Positions 12,271 to 24,209 of a stretch of 64,000 bases of DNA are shown in pieces. Numbering within the stretch: position 1 is the stretch's first letter; the number at the start of each line of letters is the position of its first letter. This DNA is from Acanthococcus lagerstroemiae (Eukaryota > Arthropoda > Insecta > Hemiptera > Eriococcidae): the NCBI GenBank assembly GCA_031841125.1, contig CM063109.1, positions 13,244,321-13,308,320 of the forward strand, written 5' to 3'. The translations under genes and the position numbers were made by a program. The notes under the pieces are model-generated. The model had not been told where the DNA came from, made no database searches, and saw nothing but the letters and a program-made list of their open reading frames with translations.

Positions 12271-12756
12271 TTGTCAGACGTGCGAGATGTTTCCAAAATG
12301 AGCCTACATTTAAGTAATTCGGACGTGAAATTCGCAGTTTTAATGGTTTTTGTTTATGGTTTTGGTCATCCTGCCAAGGGCCTAATTTTCCGCCTTTGCA
12401 TTTTACACCGAACGGCGATCAAGTGGGGAGATACGATGGTTATTCTTATTTATTTTATTTATCAATTTTTTTCGCCTAAATTTAGCCTGCGCTTTTTATT
12501 ATACCGAATTTGGTGTTCGGAGACGAAAAAGTTTTCGATGAATGAATGCGGAGTCGAGCGAGTTTCGCCACAGGGGAGCAAAAGTTCTGTTAACATTTTG
12601 TACTTCTGTAGTATTTTATTGCCCAGCAACGTTATCGACAGAAGTTTCCAATTTTGTAATTTCTGTGCCATAATCCAGGCGAAATTTCAGAAAAATGAGA
12701 TAGAAGAAGTGTATCACACAGAGCTGTCTGAAAACCGGCCTTACTTTCGGGAGTAA
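12271..12756 (+). CDS. 161-codon open frame, no family recognised
   Basis: An uninterrupted 486-bp frame from ATG, notable in AT-rich intergenic DNA. It has short hydrophobic runs (near residues 20-30 and 55-65) and Cys residues but no domain I recognise. No clear promoter, splice pattern or codon signature supports it. It could be an unusually long chance frame in a CpG-richer stretch. Confidence 0.15.
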   Translation: MSDVRDVSKMSLHLSNSDVKFAVLMVFVYGFGHPAKGLIFRLCILHRTAIKWGDTMVILIYFIYQFFSPKFSLRFLLYRIWCSETKKFSMNECGVERVSPQGSKSSVNILYFCSILLPSNVIDRSFQFCNFCAIIQAKFQKNEIEEVYHTELSENRPYFRE

Positions 12757-13806
12757 CTGGACTCTTGCACTGATTTTCCGATTTTCGAAATCCTGGTGGT
12801 TTAAATCCAGCAGAATTTCGGAAAGTGAATCCTCAGATTTGTAACCAGCTATGTCAGGCTTCTGAGGTCAGCTAATGAAATCACAAGACAGACAGAACTT
12901 TTGTATCTCGTTTACCCCCTCCTTCCTATAGACGTGATAATATTTCGGTGGGTGGTGATAGGTGGCGGTCGAAGTACCTCTTAGTTTGCTCAGTCTTGCC
13001 CGTCAGTCATCGATGTTTCTGTTATTTGCACCTGATCTCTGGAGAAGGCAAAGTGAGTCTCATGAAGAGGGAGCATATGTCTCTTCCCCCGCTTTTACGC
13101 CTACACACCCCCTCTCCCTAAAAAAGAGGAAGAGGAGGTAGAAGCGAAATAACTCTCAGAACAAAAACAGTAACAACAAAATTGGATGACTAACGTGTTA
13201 GAAAGGCTTATTTCTCAGCGAATGCAAATAAGACCGAAAAATAACTAATTCCTCATTAAACATTATTTTTGTTTAACTTTGCATCCAGCTATTCTGGGGC
13301 ATTAACGCTACTATGTCCTTCATATTCTGGCTGTTTGGCTGCAGAGGTGTCGACAGACTTTTCTATCAAGGGGTACAAAAGTTATAAAAGTTCAAATCGA
13401 CACACAAAAAAAAATGTTTCTTGTCTTAAATGCAAAGGTAACAAGCAATGTCCAAAAACAGCGTAAATCTCGTCTCTAAAATCTGTCAAGATGCTTTTTA
13501 CGACTTACAGAATAATTTTTCAATGTTTCCAATTTTTTGGCACTGGGGAGAAACAAACTATACTCTCCCCCGAGAATTTCCCCCCGTTCTGACTCCACTG
13601 CTTGTCTGTCTATCTGTCTATCATCTCGTTTGCTTGATTTGTCTTACGTCTCGGAGTATCTTTTTCCGTTGAGGGAAAGAAGCATAGGGTTCCGATTTTT
13701 GATCTTGATTCATGGATCTGTTTTCCTGGCAAGTTGAAGAAGAAAGAGCTTTTCCTGGGATCATGTCGAAGCATTTCTTTAGCCCCCACTATGTCCGTTT
13801 ACCTCT

Positions 13807-13850
13807 CCAACTACATTTTTGGTCAACCTAACTACATTTTTGGTCAACCT
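13807..13850. repeat. 22-bp tandem duplication
   Basis: AACTACATTTTTGGTCAACC is present twice in tandem with a short CT linker. Simple local duplication. Confidence 0.8.
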
Positions 13851-14421
13851 CTCTGCCAGTCTTTCGATCCATCTAACTAAATCATCTGTCTACCTTTACT
13901 GGTTGTAAGTCTCAAATGACTTTTTTCTGGGGGGGGGGGGCGGTGCTGTGCCGGCGGACACCCAGTTTCCAATAATGGTGCATCAGTCTTTCAAAATCCT
14001 GTCAGTCTTGGCCAAACCTTATAATCTTAACGAATTCTAGTGGTACATAACGAAATTATACGAGTTTGAGCATAGTTTACAACATAGGCTTAGATTCCTA
14101 GCAATATATTAGGAGTTTCAATAGTCAGGCATGGCCTGGCCATTAAATTCTCGGAATACAAAACGTAATGGGCCCGGTCAACAGATTTAAAAATGTTTTC
14201 AGTGATGTGGATTGCGACAAAAAGGGCCCACAAGGCCATAATAGATCGAAAGGCTTGGGATGCATTTGCATCTTCGCATCCCCAGCCAACCGTACATGCT
14301 AATAGCGTTTCAATATCATTCTCAACGAGTCTCAAGAAGTCCCTGAACAAGTCTGGATCAGTCGTAACGAACATAGGATGGGTCAACATAGTCTTGTTGA
14401 GATTTACGCGATCTTAAGAAG

Positions 14422-14665
14422 CAAGGTCGGATTTAAGATTTCAAGGCCCTGGAGCTAAGGAAGATTTGGAGGCCCCAAAGGGGCCAGTAACCCTTCCATC
14501 CTCGAAAAAAACAACTAAAAAAGTTCAAAATTACGAGTAAAAATAATTCGAAGTACACAGGAAGTATGAACGACATACTATATTTATAATAACGACATTT
14601 TCATGATTAATTTGTGGAGGCCCGGGGCCCTGGGCCCCGTGCGCCCCTCCCTAAATCCGGCCGTG
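14422..14665. mobile_element. 244-bp hAT MITE, 8-bp target duplication TTAAGAAG
   Basis: The ends read CAAGGTCGGATTTAAG and, in reverse complement, CACGGCCGGATTTAGGG. Perfect 8-bp copies of TTAAGAAG flank it at 14414-14421 and 14666-14673, the hAT signature. The interior is GC-rich at both ends with GGCCC runs and is non-coding. Confidence 0.85.
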
Positions 14666-14756
14666 TTAAGAAGTCTCAGAACAGAGGCATCTTATAAAAT
14701 CTAGATCAGTTTTACTTATTGTGACTTCAACAGCCTCAACAACTCGGCATATCTTC

Positions 14757-15575
14757 AATTCAATTCAAAAGCCTTTTTTATTCCAAGCTATTTTTACATA
14801 CTTATAACAATAATAAATACTACCGCAAATAAAAGCTAGTACTAAAAATGCCTAGAGACCCTTTTTCAGAGCGAAGGCCTTCCTCAACCTCTGCCATTCA
14901 TTACGATCCTGTGCTACTTTTCCGAAATTGTTGTTAAGCATAAAATTTGCTATAGAGTCCCTCCATCTCGCCTTCTGCCTACCCGGTGATCTTTTATTAT
15001 TAGGGGTCCAAACTGTCTACCTCCTTTGCCCATCTGTTATTTTTCATTCTGGCCATATGGCCCGCCCAATCCCAAATTTCCCCTCTTATTTCTTCTAGAA
15101 GCTCGCGATTTTTGTTCAATGATTTTTTAATTCCAACTACTTTCACTTTGTCCCTTTTTTTAACTCCCAAAATCGATCGCTCCATCGCATTTTGTGTTAC
15201 TTTTATTTTATTTTCAATTTTGTTGGTTGAAGTCGAGGACTGCGCGCCATACGTAATTGTGGGAAGAACACAACTATTAAAGATATATGGCTTTTATGAT
15301 TTAGTCAAAAGGGACCCTTCAGAATTTTGTTCAGCGACAAAGATTTCTTCCAACCTGATGAGATTCTTCTGTCTGCTTCTTTTTCTGTCTTGTTTTCAAA
15401 AGATATTAGTTGACCAAGGTAAATTACATCGTTTACAATTTCCATCCCCATGTCTCCAAAATGTACTCCCTCATTACGAAGATTTCTTGACAGAATTTTT
15501 GATTTTTTAAAGTTCATTTCCAGACCCGCTGCTGAGTCTGCCTCTTTCAAATTCATCTTAATGAGTCTCAACTAA
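14757..15575 (-). pseudogene. LINE 3' portion: reverse transcriptase C-terminal half, frameshifted
   Basis: Minus frames show late reverse-transcriptase motifs of the arthropod endonuclease-reverse transcriptase group: AGLEMNFKKSKIL, then YLGQLISFENKTEKEADRRI, MERSILGVKKRDKV, WDWAGHMARMKNNRWAKEV and (in another frame) RSPGRQKARWRDSI with DRNEWQRLRKAF ending at a stop near 14852. The catalytic FADD box is absent because the copy is 5'-truncated at about 15575. Frameshifts near 15000 and 15250-15300 disable it. The 3' UTR runs to about 14757. Confidence 0.8.
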
Positions 15576-16314
15576 TTTTCAAAAGTCTTAAAGAACCTCA
15601 ACAATATCCTAGTGTCTTGACAGAATCCTAATGAGTCTTAATGGGTTCTAACATGCAGTCTTTACGAGCCTTAGAAATCCAATAAAAGTCATCAAGTTTT
15701 TCATGCATTTTAACGAAATTATTGTTTCAACGTCAAATTCTCACGTAGTTTCGAGTCTTGAAATAGCCATAATTATAACCTTAACGTAATTTAAGTTAAT
15801 CTCAATGTGCCTTGCCGACTTCTATCGAATCGTCATTAATTGCGCTGTTTAACATCAATTTGGGCTCTTCTCCGAGGGAAAGAGCGGCGTGAACAGCCCC
15901 CAGAGCAAGATCAGGTTTCAAATGTTAAATTCTATTTCCGCAATGTTCATCAGAGGGACTGGACGGATATCGAGCACTGAAGTCTGTTAATCTGATAATC
16001 TGAAAGACTGCCCTCCTCCTCGTCCCTTTTCCATGAAAAAAAGGGAGGAGTATACGAATATGGAGTACACTAAAAATGTTTCAGGAACTGTTCAATTCTC
16101 ATTTTTTGAATTGCCCCTCTCAGAACTGACTCTTGGATCCACCACTGCATAATATAAGTACAACTACATAGTCATCGATACATGACTTCATATTATTTTT
16201 ACTCAAGATCCGCAGTTCGCTTTGTAAGGGAATTTAAGACTGATTGAGCAAAAAAATTCAATACAGATACATATATCTTGGTTTTCGAAGACCTCCGAAT
16301 TAACTTGTGATGTT

Positions 16315-16556
16315 CAGAAACGTAGCGAAAAGTTTTTTCTGGGGGAGGGGGGTAAAACTAGTCAAATTTCTAACTGACTCAACTCAAAATTCCCAAGTAT
16401 CAAATTGGTTTAATATTGACTATTAAAAAAATCTCGAAATCTCTTTTGGCTTGTTGGATTTTTCCTACTTTTAATCTGTTTACTAAAATTGTCCAACTCC
16501 AGCGGAGGATTGGGGAACAAGCTGCCCCTATGCTCCTTCCCTTAATTTCGTTCTTG
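16315..16556. mobile_element. hAT MITE family 1, copy 1
   Basis: Near-duplicate flanks GTGATGTT (16307-16314) and GCGATGTT (16557-16564) bracket a segment starting CAGAAACGTAGCG and ending CGTTCTTG. The interior shares the family core ACTGACTCAACTCAAAATTC...AAGTATCAAA with copies at 23.5, 31.4 and 46.2 kb. Confidence 0.7.
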
Positions 16557-16559
16557 GCG

Positions 16560-18860
16560 ATGTTTTGACTCGAATATAAAAATACTGAAACAAGAACTCC
16601 TAAGGTAGTTCATTTAACCTGCACTCATTAGCTTAAACATCACAGATGTCATTGAAGCCCCCCCCCCTTGTTGATATTGCAGTTTGTTGCAACGAACACG
16701 AATTTTGAAGAACCTTATCAGGTCAAGACTATGAAATATGAACCGCTCGACAGTTAATTATGAAGGTCAATAAACACGCTGTGTTCGCAGTGATCAACTT
16801 TCATTCGTAGGTCGAGGCTACGAATGCTGCATATGACTAATTCGCGATAGCTATTTATTCTAATTAGAAATTCGCTTTCACGGAATCGCTACTGAATACA
16901 GAGTAAAACTCAATCTTATTTCTGTTGATTACAACGCAAATAGCTCTTCCTGAAATATGTTGACCCACGAGACTGGTGTCCGGTATATATTATTTGTATA
17001 CTTTTGTACATTTAGAGTATCGCTATAATCAGGACTAGGTTCGGGTTTCTTGAGCTCCGAGACAATCATTTTTTGTGCCTCTGGAATACAAGCACAGCTG
17101 AGTCGAATAAAGAAAATTAGGAAAGAGTACGACTACGAGAGAAAAATTTTCGCTCTTTTCAAAAAATTTTGAAATTTTGCGCACTTTTGGCCTACAAAAA
17201 TTCGCGCCCTAGACGACACCCACGCTCGGTCTTGCGATTAATCCAGCCCTGGTTGTGACTTGCTGGCTCACACCAGTTATAATCTGCGAATAAATCCCAT
17301 AACTCCCCCCTACGTAGTTTCATTTCATTTCTCATACCATCGCATCGGCCAAAGCCACTCGAAGAGGCGAAATGGGCGAAATTTTACGACCGTGAAAATA
17401 TTTTGCATTGTCTCGATGTGGATTAAACGCCGGGGCCCAGTCGCGGATAATGAAGTTGTTCCTCCTGATTATTTAGAGTTGAAATCCCATGCGGATATCA
17501 TCTCTTTTGTGGGTCACGTGCCACGTAACTCCCTTCTCATTTCGCCGGAGCAGACAGATGAAGAAAATCACTATACACCCTTCGTTCGTTTTCTCTCTCG
17601 CTATTTCGCGCCAGAAAGCGCTGAAATACCCCCCCCCCTCGCGCTTTTTCTACATTTTCTTCTTTCTCTTGGAACTACACCGACGAACAGTTTTTATAAT
17701 GTTGGCCGTGTTAATTAACTTTTTAAACACTGGCAACGAACTCGAGAAAACATGTACGAGACTTACATACTTAAATTTCTGCTACCAGTTCGTTCGAAAG
17801 TCGAAACTCCCGAAGGGGTACATTTTTATTTCGTCGTGCAGCACCGTACCATGTTTTCCTCCGATATACAAGAAAATTAAAGTGACAAAATTTGGTGAAA
17901 AGACGCGCAGTGCCCTTCTTCCATTTCGACGAGATCCCCTCTTTTGAACACGTCGACGTAAATGCATTCGGGCACACGTAAAACGAAATTCTCGTTTTCA
18001 TTACCAAAACTGACAAGAAGTCTCAAGCCTATGCCAGTTCCTTCTTTTTTTTCAAATGCATTTTGCAAAAACATAAATAAAAAATAGGGGGGTAGACGTG
18101 TACCTTTCTTCATTGAAACACTTTGAGAATAGGGAAGTCGAAATTAATGATGTCCTTCCTAATGATCGCATTATTTGTAGTTTGATACAATAATCCCCCG
18201 GAAGTTCTGAAGTCAGCCAAATTGATATGTTCCATTGCAGCCTGAGTACCAAACTAATGTCAAAAGACCTTAAATCCGCTGGAAAAATATTGCGGATTAT
18301 GGAACTTGAGTCAACAATCTATCTTTAGCATTTTCGTTCTCTTTTTTAGTGTACAACCTAAGGCAGGTTAATTTCAGTCAAAAAAATAATTCGTTACTTG
18401 CATGCAATAATTTGTCAAGGACATCAAGAAGCCGTAAAAGCTATACTACATTCAGTTCTGATTTTTCTTCGGTTACCACCGAAACACATCTAATTAACTG
18501 CAAAGGCGTGCGTGACTCACCGGCTAAAACACGCATTTTATTCCTTTCATCGACAACCACACCGCAATCCCAACAAAAGTGAACTATTAGTGGGGGACAC
18601 TCGGACACACCGAAAAATCGCGATTCTGGATTATCTATGAGCCACCCTCGTGGCAAGACAATGTGACCGAGATGAAAACGATTTCCAGATTTCGAGTAAA
18701 AGAAAATTAGTCTTTGTTAGGAAGAGGAAACCCAATAAGATAATCTTAATTGACTTTCTCGCCAAAGACGCATTATTAGGCTGTTCAGTTCTTCACTTGA
18801 GAGTCAGTTTCAAAATTTCGAATTTTTACTTCCATCTGCATGCATTGTAAATTATCAAGT
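16560..18860. other. intergenic, overlapping long chance frames, no recognised gene
   Basis: Two overlapping 152-codon frames (17260-17718 and 17489-17947) lie in a CpG-richer stretch, but neither shows a domain and both compete for the same DNA. No RNA gene seen. Confidence 0.35.
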
Positions 18861-18866
18861 CGTATT

Positions 18867-19022
18867 CAGCGGCGTAGTCATGGGGGAAGAGTTAGGGTTA
18901 ACCCTCCTCGAAATTAAAAAAGAAATTCACGTATTAAACTGAGACAAATAATATAAGAGAAGGAAAAAATGTTTTTGAAAATTGAACCCCCTCCCCAAAA
19001 CTTTGGTATAACTACGACACTG
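18867..19022. mobile_element. hAT-like MITE, 156 bp
   Basis: The left end CAGCGGCGTAGTCATGGGGG and the right end (reverse complement CAGTGTCGTAGTTATACC) form terminal inverted repeats. The flanking 8-mers GTCGTATT and ATAGCATT agree at only 5 of 8 bases, so the insertion is old or the edges are slightly off. Confidence 0.6.
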
Positions 19023-19529
19023 ATAGCATTGAACAGGCTTAACACCAGCTATTATTCGGTTTTTCTTATTTCTTGATTCTAAATTTAAATATCTGACCCT
19101 GAGTTCGAAAGGACTAATGTGATGAGTATCATTTCTATAATTACCATGTTGCAGCTTATTAGTTTTATCAAATAAATAAGTGCATTCAACTTTTATCACA
19201 TGATTAATTGTCTCTAATCTTTAATAGTGTAAATACGAGACAGGATATTCTCTTGGGAGATAGATAAATATTTTGGAAAAACAGAGGCATATCTACGAAT
19301 TTTCGTCCAAATTTTGATTTGACAAGCTAAATAAAAAGGTCTCGGGTCAAAATTTTGCCTCAATTTCGATTTAACAAGCAAACAAATTTTAGGTTTCCCC
19401 CAATTATAACGATTTATGAAGAAAAGGAAAAACCTATAGATCTCGAATCTAAATTGTAACTTTATAAGGTGTAAACTTTTACTTTCTCTCTGGCTGTAGG
19501 GTGGGATGTATCCTCACATCGGGGGGTGG

Positions 19530-19750
19530 GGTCTGGTTGGCCGAGTGGATAGCGCACTATAGTCTCGGAATCCGGATGTCCCGGGTTCGAGCCCACATAG
19601 CAACTCGCTACATTTCGACCTAGGCCGGTTTTTCGGCAAGACGAGAAGAGGGCTAAGACAGCCTTAACAGCCTCCCCGACGTCTCTGAGGTAATGCTCGA
19701 AAATGCGACGCGGATTCCAAGGCTCGGGTAGAGAGTAAAATTAGAAAAGA
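19530..19750 (+). mobile_element. tRNA-derived SINE, copy 1
   Basis: A tRNA-like head holds RNA polymerase III A box TGGCCGAGTGG (19538-19548) and B box GGTTCGAGC (19584-19592). A non-tRNA body follows (GACCTAGGCCGGTTTTTCGG ... CAGCCTCCCCGACGTCTCTG) and an A-rich tail near 19735-19750. The same head, body and tail occur in reverse orientation at 39252-39470, which shows a dispersed SINE family and not a functional tRNA gene. Confidence 0.9.
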
Positions 19751-19759
19751 GAATCCCTC

Positions 19760-22700
19760 CACCTCATATTTACGCCGCTGTTACAGTAAATTTGACAGTG
19801 CGAATAATTGCACTTTCTGAACAACCAAAATTCTCGATTTAGAGTCAATATAGATACCAAAAATGAATCAAGTGAGTTTCATAACCCAAGAGGAAATATG
19901 TACGGATCATTTCTATTTTAGACTTCCTACCTCCCCATTAGGCACTTCAGTTCGGATACGGAAGTTGAAATAATATCAAAAATAAATGCAGTGTTTTTCG
20001 ATGTTCAATATTTAATATCCATGCAGACTGTATTTTCAGAATTTTCGGCCCTGTATTCTATCTCTTTCCAAAGTCACGGGTCCCAATTTTGAATTCAAGA
20101 CTAAGCTGATTTTCAACATGAGTTACAAAACCCAGTGGTAGACATCATCCACATCGCATTTTCTGTTTTTGTAAGTGGTGAGATCCTTCCACTCAAGGCC
20201 GTAGCGACGCCCCCAACGTTTTTTAAAAAGTCCGTACTCGACAAATTCTAGTACCGATCGGTAAGATTGAGAAGATTTGTAAGGTTTCAACAGGAATTTT
20301 TCATGTTTTAGTTGACATTTCTGCTGTCTACACCCTTCTCCCAGGCTCTGTCTCCAACTGATACACTAATTCTTAACATTACGCCACCCCCTCCTCTCAG
20401 TCTCCCAACCCAAATTTTTCGATTTTTTTAGCTGAAGGTCAAACTGATTTAAGAATGATCTCAGTGATCATTAAGCCCGAGGACTTTTTTAAATTTCAGC
20501 TCCCCTCCTTCTAAAAGCTAAAATAGTTCCTTTGGGTATTAAAGCTTACAAGCCAAAATTATTTTACATAACAAAATTTCGAAACGTTGCGAAGCTGTGT
20601 GTGTAGTCTTTTCTATGAAAAAAAATCTTCAAATTGGTGAAAAAAATTTTTTAAATCTAATTTTAATTTAGAAAAATAAGAAGTGTGATACGAAAATTTG
20701 TTTTCTTTACCGTAGTAATAAACTTCTCGGGGTCATCGCACCTCACTATATTTTTGGAAAAATATTATTTTTATCATGGCCTGGGGCAACGGAATAAAAA
20801 TATAATAAGAATCAGTTTTATGGTTTTGGACAAGTCTGAATCCAGTTTCGAGGTTATACTGCTCCTACCCTCATTCTAAGAGGTCCACATAGGGGTCACA
20901 ACCTAAGGGGTACGTCAAATACATCGAAAACAGGGTTTCTTGAGCTGATGATTTAATTTAGAGATCGTTTCGGCCTAATCCTCCATCCGTATTAGTGCAC
21001 GAGGCATTAACGAGTAAAATTTCGAATAATTCACGTGTCATAGTCAACCCTCTTCGAACCAATGTTAAAAATCCAATTTATTTTTGGTATATAATGAATG
21101 TAATTTTGAACGTTCACGTTTTATTTCCCTGTCGATTGATATGGGGAAGAAGCATGACTGAAAGGACGTCAAAACTGAAATCAGTAACTTGAAAATCCTT
21201 ATATTCAATATATTTGATGAACCCGTTCAAGTGTTCAGATTCTGACGACCAAGTGGAACTCTTATGGAAGGAGTACGAGCAGTATATAACTCCAGAAATA
21301 AATTCAAGTCCATCGAGGATCACGAAAATTGATTTTAATTCACTTTTATATACTTTTACTTCCCTGTTATTTTTTAACAACAAAACATGATGTGACCCCT
21401 AAACTTTTTTTTTTTTTAATTCAGGCAGGTATTTCATTGGTAGAGTAAAGAAAAAATTGTGTCACAGAAATTCTTGTATCACACGATTTTCAAGATTCTC
21501 AATTCGAAATTATCAATATTATCGTTCATCTTAGGCGGCGCGTGATCTCTCAACATTTTTTGATTTCAAATATGTTTTGATTGATTGGTTTTACACCAAA
21601 AGGAACAACTTTCTCCACTGGGAGTAAGCCTTATGGGATGAAACACAATCGCATATAATGCACGTCAGAAAAATAGATATTTTATAATAAATCAATAATT
21701 ATTCTTAATTAATCGATCGTCTGATTTTTTTTTTATTCAGTTGCTTGTTCTTGATTAATAAATAAGAATAAAAGATTCATCAAAAATATTTTGTTGATCA
21801 AAAATAATCACTTGGGGTTTAAACCACACCTAGGTAGCCCTACCATAGGCACACGTTTTGTGTGTATTGTTATCAGTTTGGAGTGATCTATTCCGATATA
21901 TTCACCCCAAAGTGATAAGAATACAATGAACATACTGACAGTTCTGCCAACACATGCAACTTAGGTTCAAGTACCAATTGATCCAAAATAGCCGATAAAT
22001 TGAAAATAATTGTTCTAGTTCGTAAATCATTTCTGATTAATCGACTATCATCATCTGAGATCAATTGAATGTTCTTAATTAATTGATTATTTTTCATTAA
22101 TCGGTTATTTTCGATGAATTAATTACGTTAAATTTATTCATCTTATTCATCTAGCATTTTACTACTGATAATAGAACTGATAATTCTTTCATTCATGGGG
22201 CAAGAATAATACAACTGATGTAAATACATTTTTCCTCCTCCTCCTCGTTCCCTCTGTGAGCGTGAAGTTGCAATACAACTTTGCCACATTGAAAAATAAT
22301 AATTTTCCCTGAATTTTCCCGGTTTTTCAGACCAATTTTCCAAATTTTTCCTGACATTTTTTCAGCTAGTACTGTACACAGCTTCGAGAATACTAACTAT
22401 TCGAGATCAAATTTGATATGTACATTGACAGTATAATCTATAATTCTCATTATCCTTAAAGGTTCCTTGATTTTGATCAAAATTATAGTAATACCGTGAC
22501 TTTTTCCGGCTTTTTAGAAAGTAGCTACCCCGCAGTCGACAAGAAGGCAGATTAAAACCAACGGACCCTCCGGTCCACTTTGCATGACATTTACTTCCAA
22601 AAAAGGTCCCACCGCCCCCTCCACAGTTTTGGTCAACAATAATAGATTAATTTGTTTCAATCACCTCAGGGTTTTTTTTTGCCTCCTAAAATACCCACAT

Positions 22701-23170
22701 TATATTCTCAACATTCGTGACCCTAACCTCTCTCCTTGAAATGACACAATTTTCAACTCACAATCAAACTGATGTCATAAAGAACTTCAGAAATCGCGAA
22801 TTCTCAACTTTCATAATAGTACTTAGCTACTTACAGCAGCACAAAAACTTACTAATGTAATGTGGGGTGGTTGCGATTTTGGGGCAAGTGCATCCTACAG
22901 CGGTAAAACTGCTGAGGTGAGCTTTTACATACTGCACTTTGGCAGACATATTGGGAATTACTCAATTAACCTGCGGAATGATGTAGAAGCCAAGTCGCTG
23001 AAATATTAGAGGTACTATGAAGAATTTTGGTGACTGTATCTTTATCTCAACACTGAAAGTTGACGCAAATTGTTCACCAGGTCTAAAAATCGAAAAGTTT
23101 TGCTTCCAGCTTCGAATCGTGTGGTAAATATATATCTAGTATGGTATATTTCCACAAAAACTAATCTACT
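19760..23170. other. AT-rich intergenic DNA
   Basis: No exon or identifiable element apart from the ATTAAT motif cluster at 21.7-22.1 kb. Around 20200 a CAAGGCCGTAGCGACG sequence resembles a lone hAT end. Confidence 0.35.
21660..22130. other. AT-rich cluster of ATTAAT / TTAATTAATCGAT motifs
   Basis: Motifs of the type TTAATTAATCGAT, TGATTAATCGA and CATTAATCGG recur on both strands over about 450 bp. They could be homeodomain sites, subterminal repeats of an old element, or AT-rich composition. Nothing coding is seen. Confidence 0.25.
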
Positions 23171-23179
23171 CCTTTCTAT

Positions 23180-23838
23180 TTCTGATGGTACTTCAATTAC
23201 ATTACACAACAGCATAAAAAACAATGGGATGCGATTGTATGATTTTAGCTATATTTTGAATGCTGAATACGATGGCGTTAACCATTTTTCTCGAGAACCT
23301 CTCGTTTTCCATATTCAAATTTTAAATTCTATCAAGTTTCTCACGTTTGAGAGCACATAAAAAAAAGGCCTATTTCTGTTTTTCGTTCACGAATAGTTAT
23401 CCTGATACTAATAACAATACTGAATGCACATAGGTGTTTGATTAGTGGTATCATCTTGATGGTAAGGAAGTACGGGAGGGCAGCCTATCCCGAAGCCTCC
23501 GAAGGAGTTGGGAATTTTAACAGACGGATCAAAAGTTGGGAGAATCCAACAAATCAAAAGGTTTTTTTTTAGCCAATAAAAACAAATTTTGATTGATACT
23601 TCAGAATTTTAAGTTGAGTCAGTTGGGAATTTAACCATTTTTGCCCCTCCAGAAAAGACCTATTCGCTATGTCCCTGTATACTAAGATTCGCATTTAAGA
23701 TAGGAGACAAGGTAAACATAAACTCTAATATTGGCATTAAATTCTAAATTCCTCGTTGAAAATACATATAAAATCATGTATTCTTTTGTCATAGTTTTTT
23801 TTTTTTTTAATCAAATTGTTGTGTAATGTTAAGAATGC
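23180..23838 (+). repeat. dispersed repeat, copy 1 (interrupted by a MITE)
   Basis: Homologous in reverse orientation to about 59944-60370, sharing for example CAACAGCAT(A/G)AAAAACAATG and GATGGCGTTAACCATTTTTC. The copy here is interrupted at 23466-23677 by a hAT MITE absent from the other. No open frame or family is recognised. Confidence 0.85.
23466..23677. mobile_element. hAT MITE family 1, copy 2 (inverted), insertion confirmed by an empty site
   Basis: In reverse complement it begins CAGGGACATAGCG and holds the family core AACTGACTCAACTTAAAATT. The uninterrupted homologue at 60.1 kb has GATACTAA at the insertion point; here that 8-mer is on both sides in decayed form (GATGGTAA at 23458-23465, TATACTAA at 23678-23685). 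Confidence 0.8.
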
Positions 23839-24209
23839 AGGGAAAGTGCGGCATTAAATTTTTGAGGAAGTGTGGCATATAGAACGCACAACCCCTTAAT
23901 TTATTTTCTGTAAAATTTAAAGTAAATACCTATTCTCCTCCTTCATAGTTCTACAATGGTGCGTTACATTTTTGTAAAACAGATCGAGAGACACCGGGAA
24001 CACCCAATCTTTGACATGCTTACTTAAAAAGTTCATAACTTTCGAGCAAATCAAGGTGCTCAAATTTATATGTATATTATTTAGGGGTAAAAGTGTACAA
24101 AATGACGTAATATCCTCGAATGTATCACATGGTTTATAATGAGAAAATGGGGACTACTGACGCACTAACTCACTTTCGCGGAAAAGGTGTGCCCCAAAGC
24201 ACTTTCCCT
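23839..24209. mobile_element. putative TIR element with AGGGAAAGTGC ends
   Basis: The left end AGGGAAAGTGCGGCAT and the right end (reverse complement AGGGAAAGTGCTTTGGGGCA) match over about 11 bp plus patches. It abuts the dispersed repeat ending at 23838. No clear target duplication; superfamily unknown. Confidence 0.4.

Larger units (their letters stand above)
11350..14410. other. CpG-richer intergenic stretch, no recognised gene
   Basis: 11400-12760 has more CpG and fewer repeats than its surroundings, suggesting unique or conserved non-coding DNA. A weak 161-codon frame and a 22-bp tandem duplication are listed separately. 13980-14400 shows degenerate AGTCTTAACGA-like words also seen at 15580-15830. 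Confidence 0.35.

Noticed and set aside
17260..17947. Two overlapping 152-codon plus-strand frames
   Set aside because: They overlap in different frames, show no domain or splice context, and are compatible with chance in a CpG-richer stretch.
19530..19602. Functional tRNA gene
   Set aside because: Cloverleaf arms are imperfect, and the same head is followed by an identical non-tRNA body in a second copy, so it is a SINE head.
20195..20540. hAT-style start CAAGGCCGTAGCGACG
   Set aside because: No matching right end or 8-bp duplication was found.
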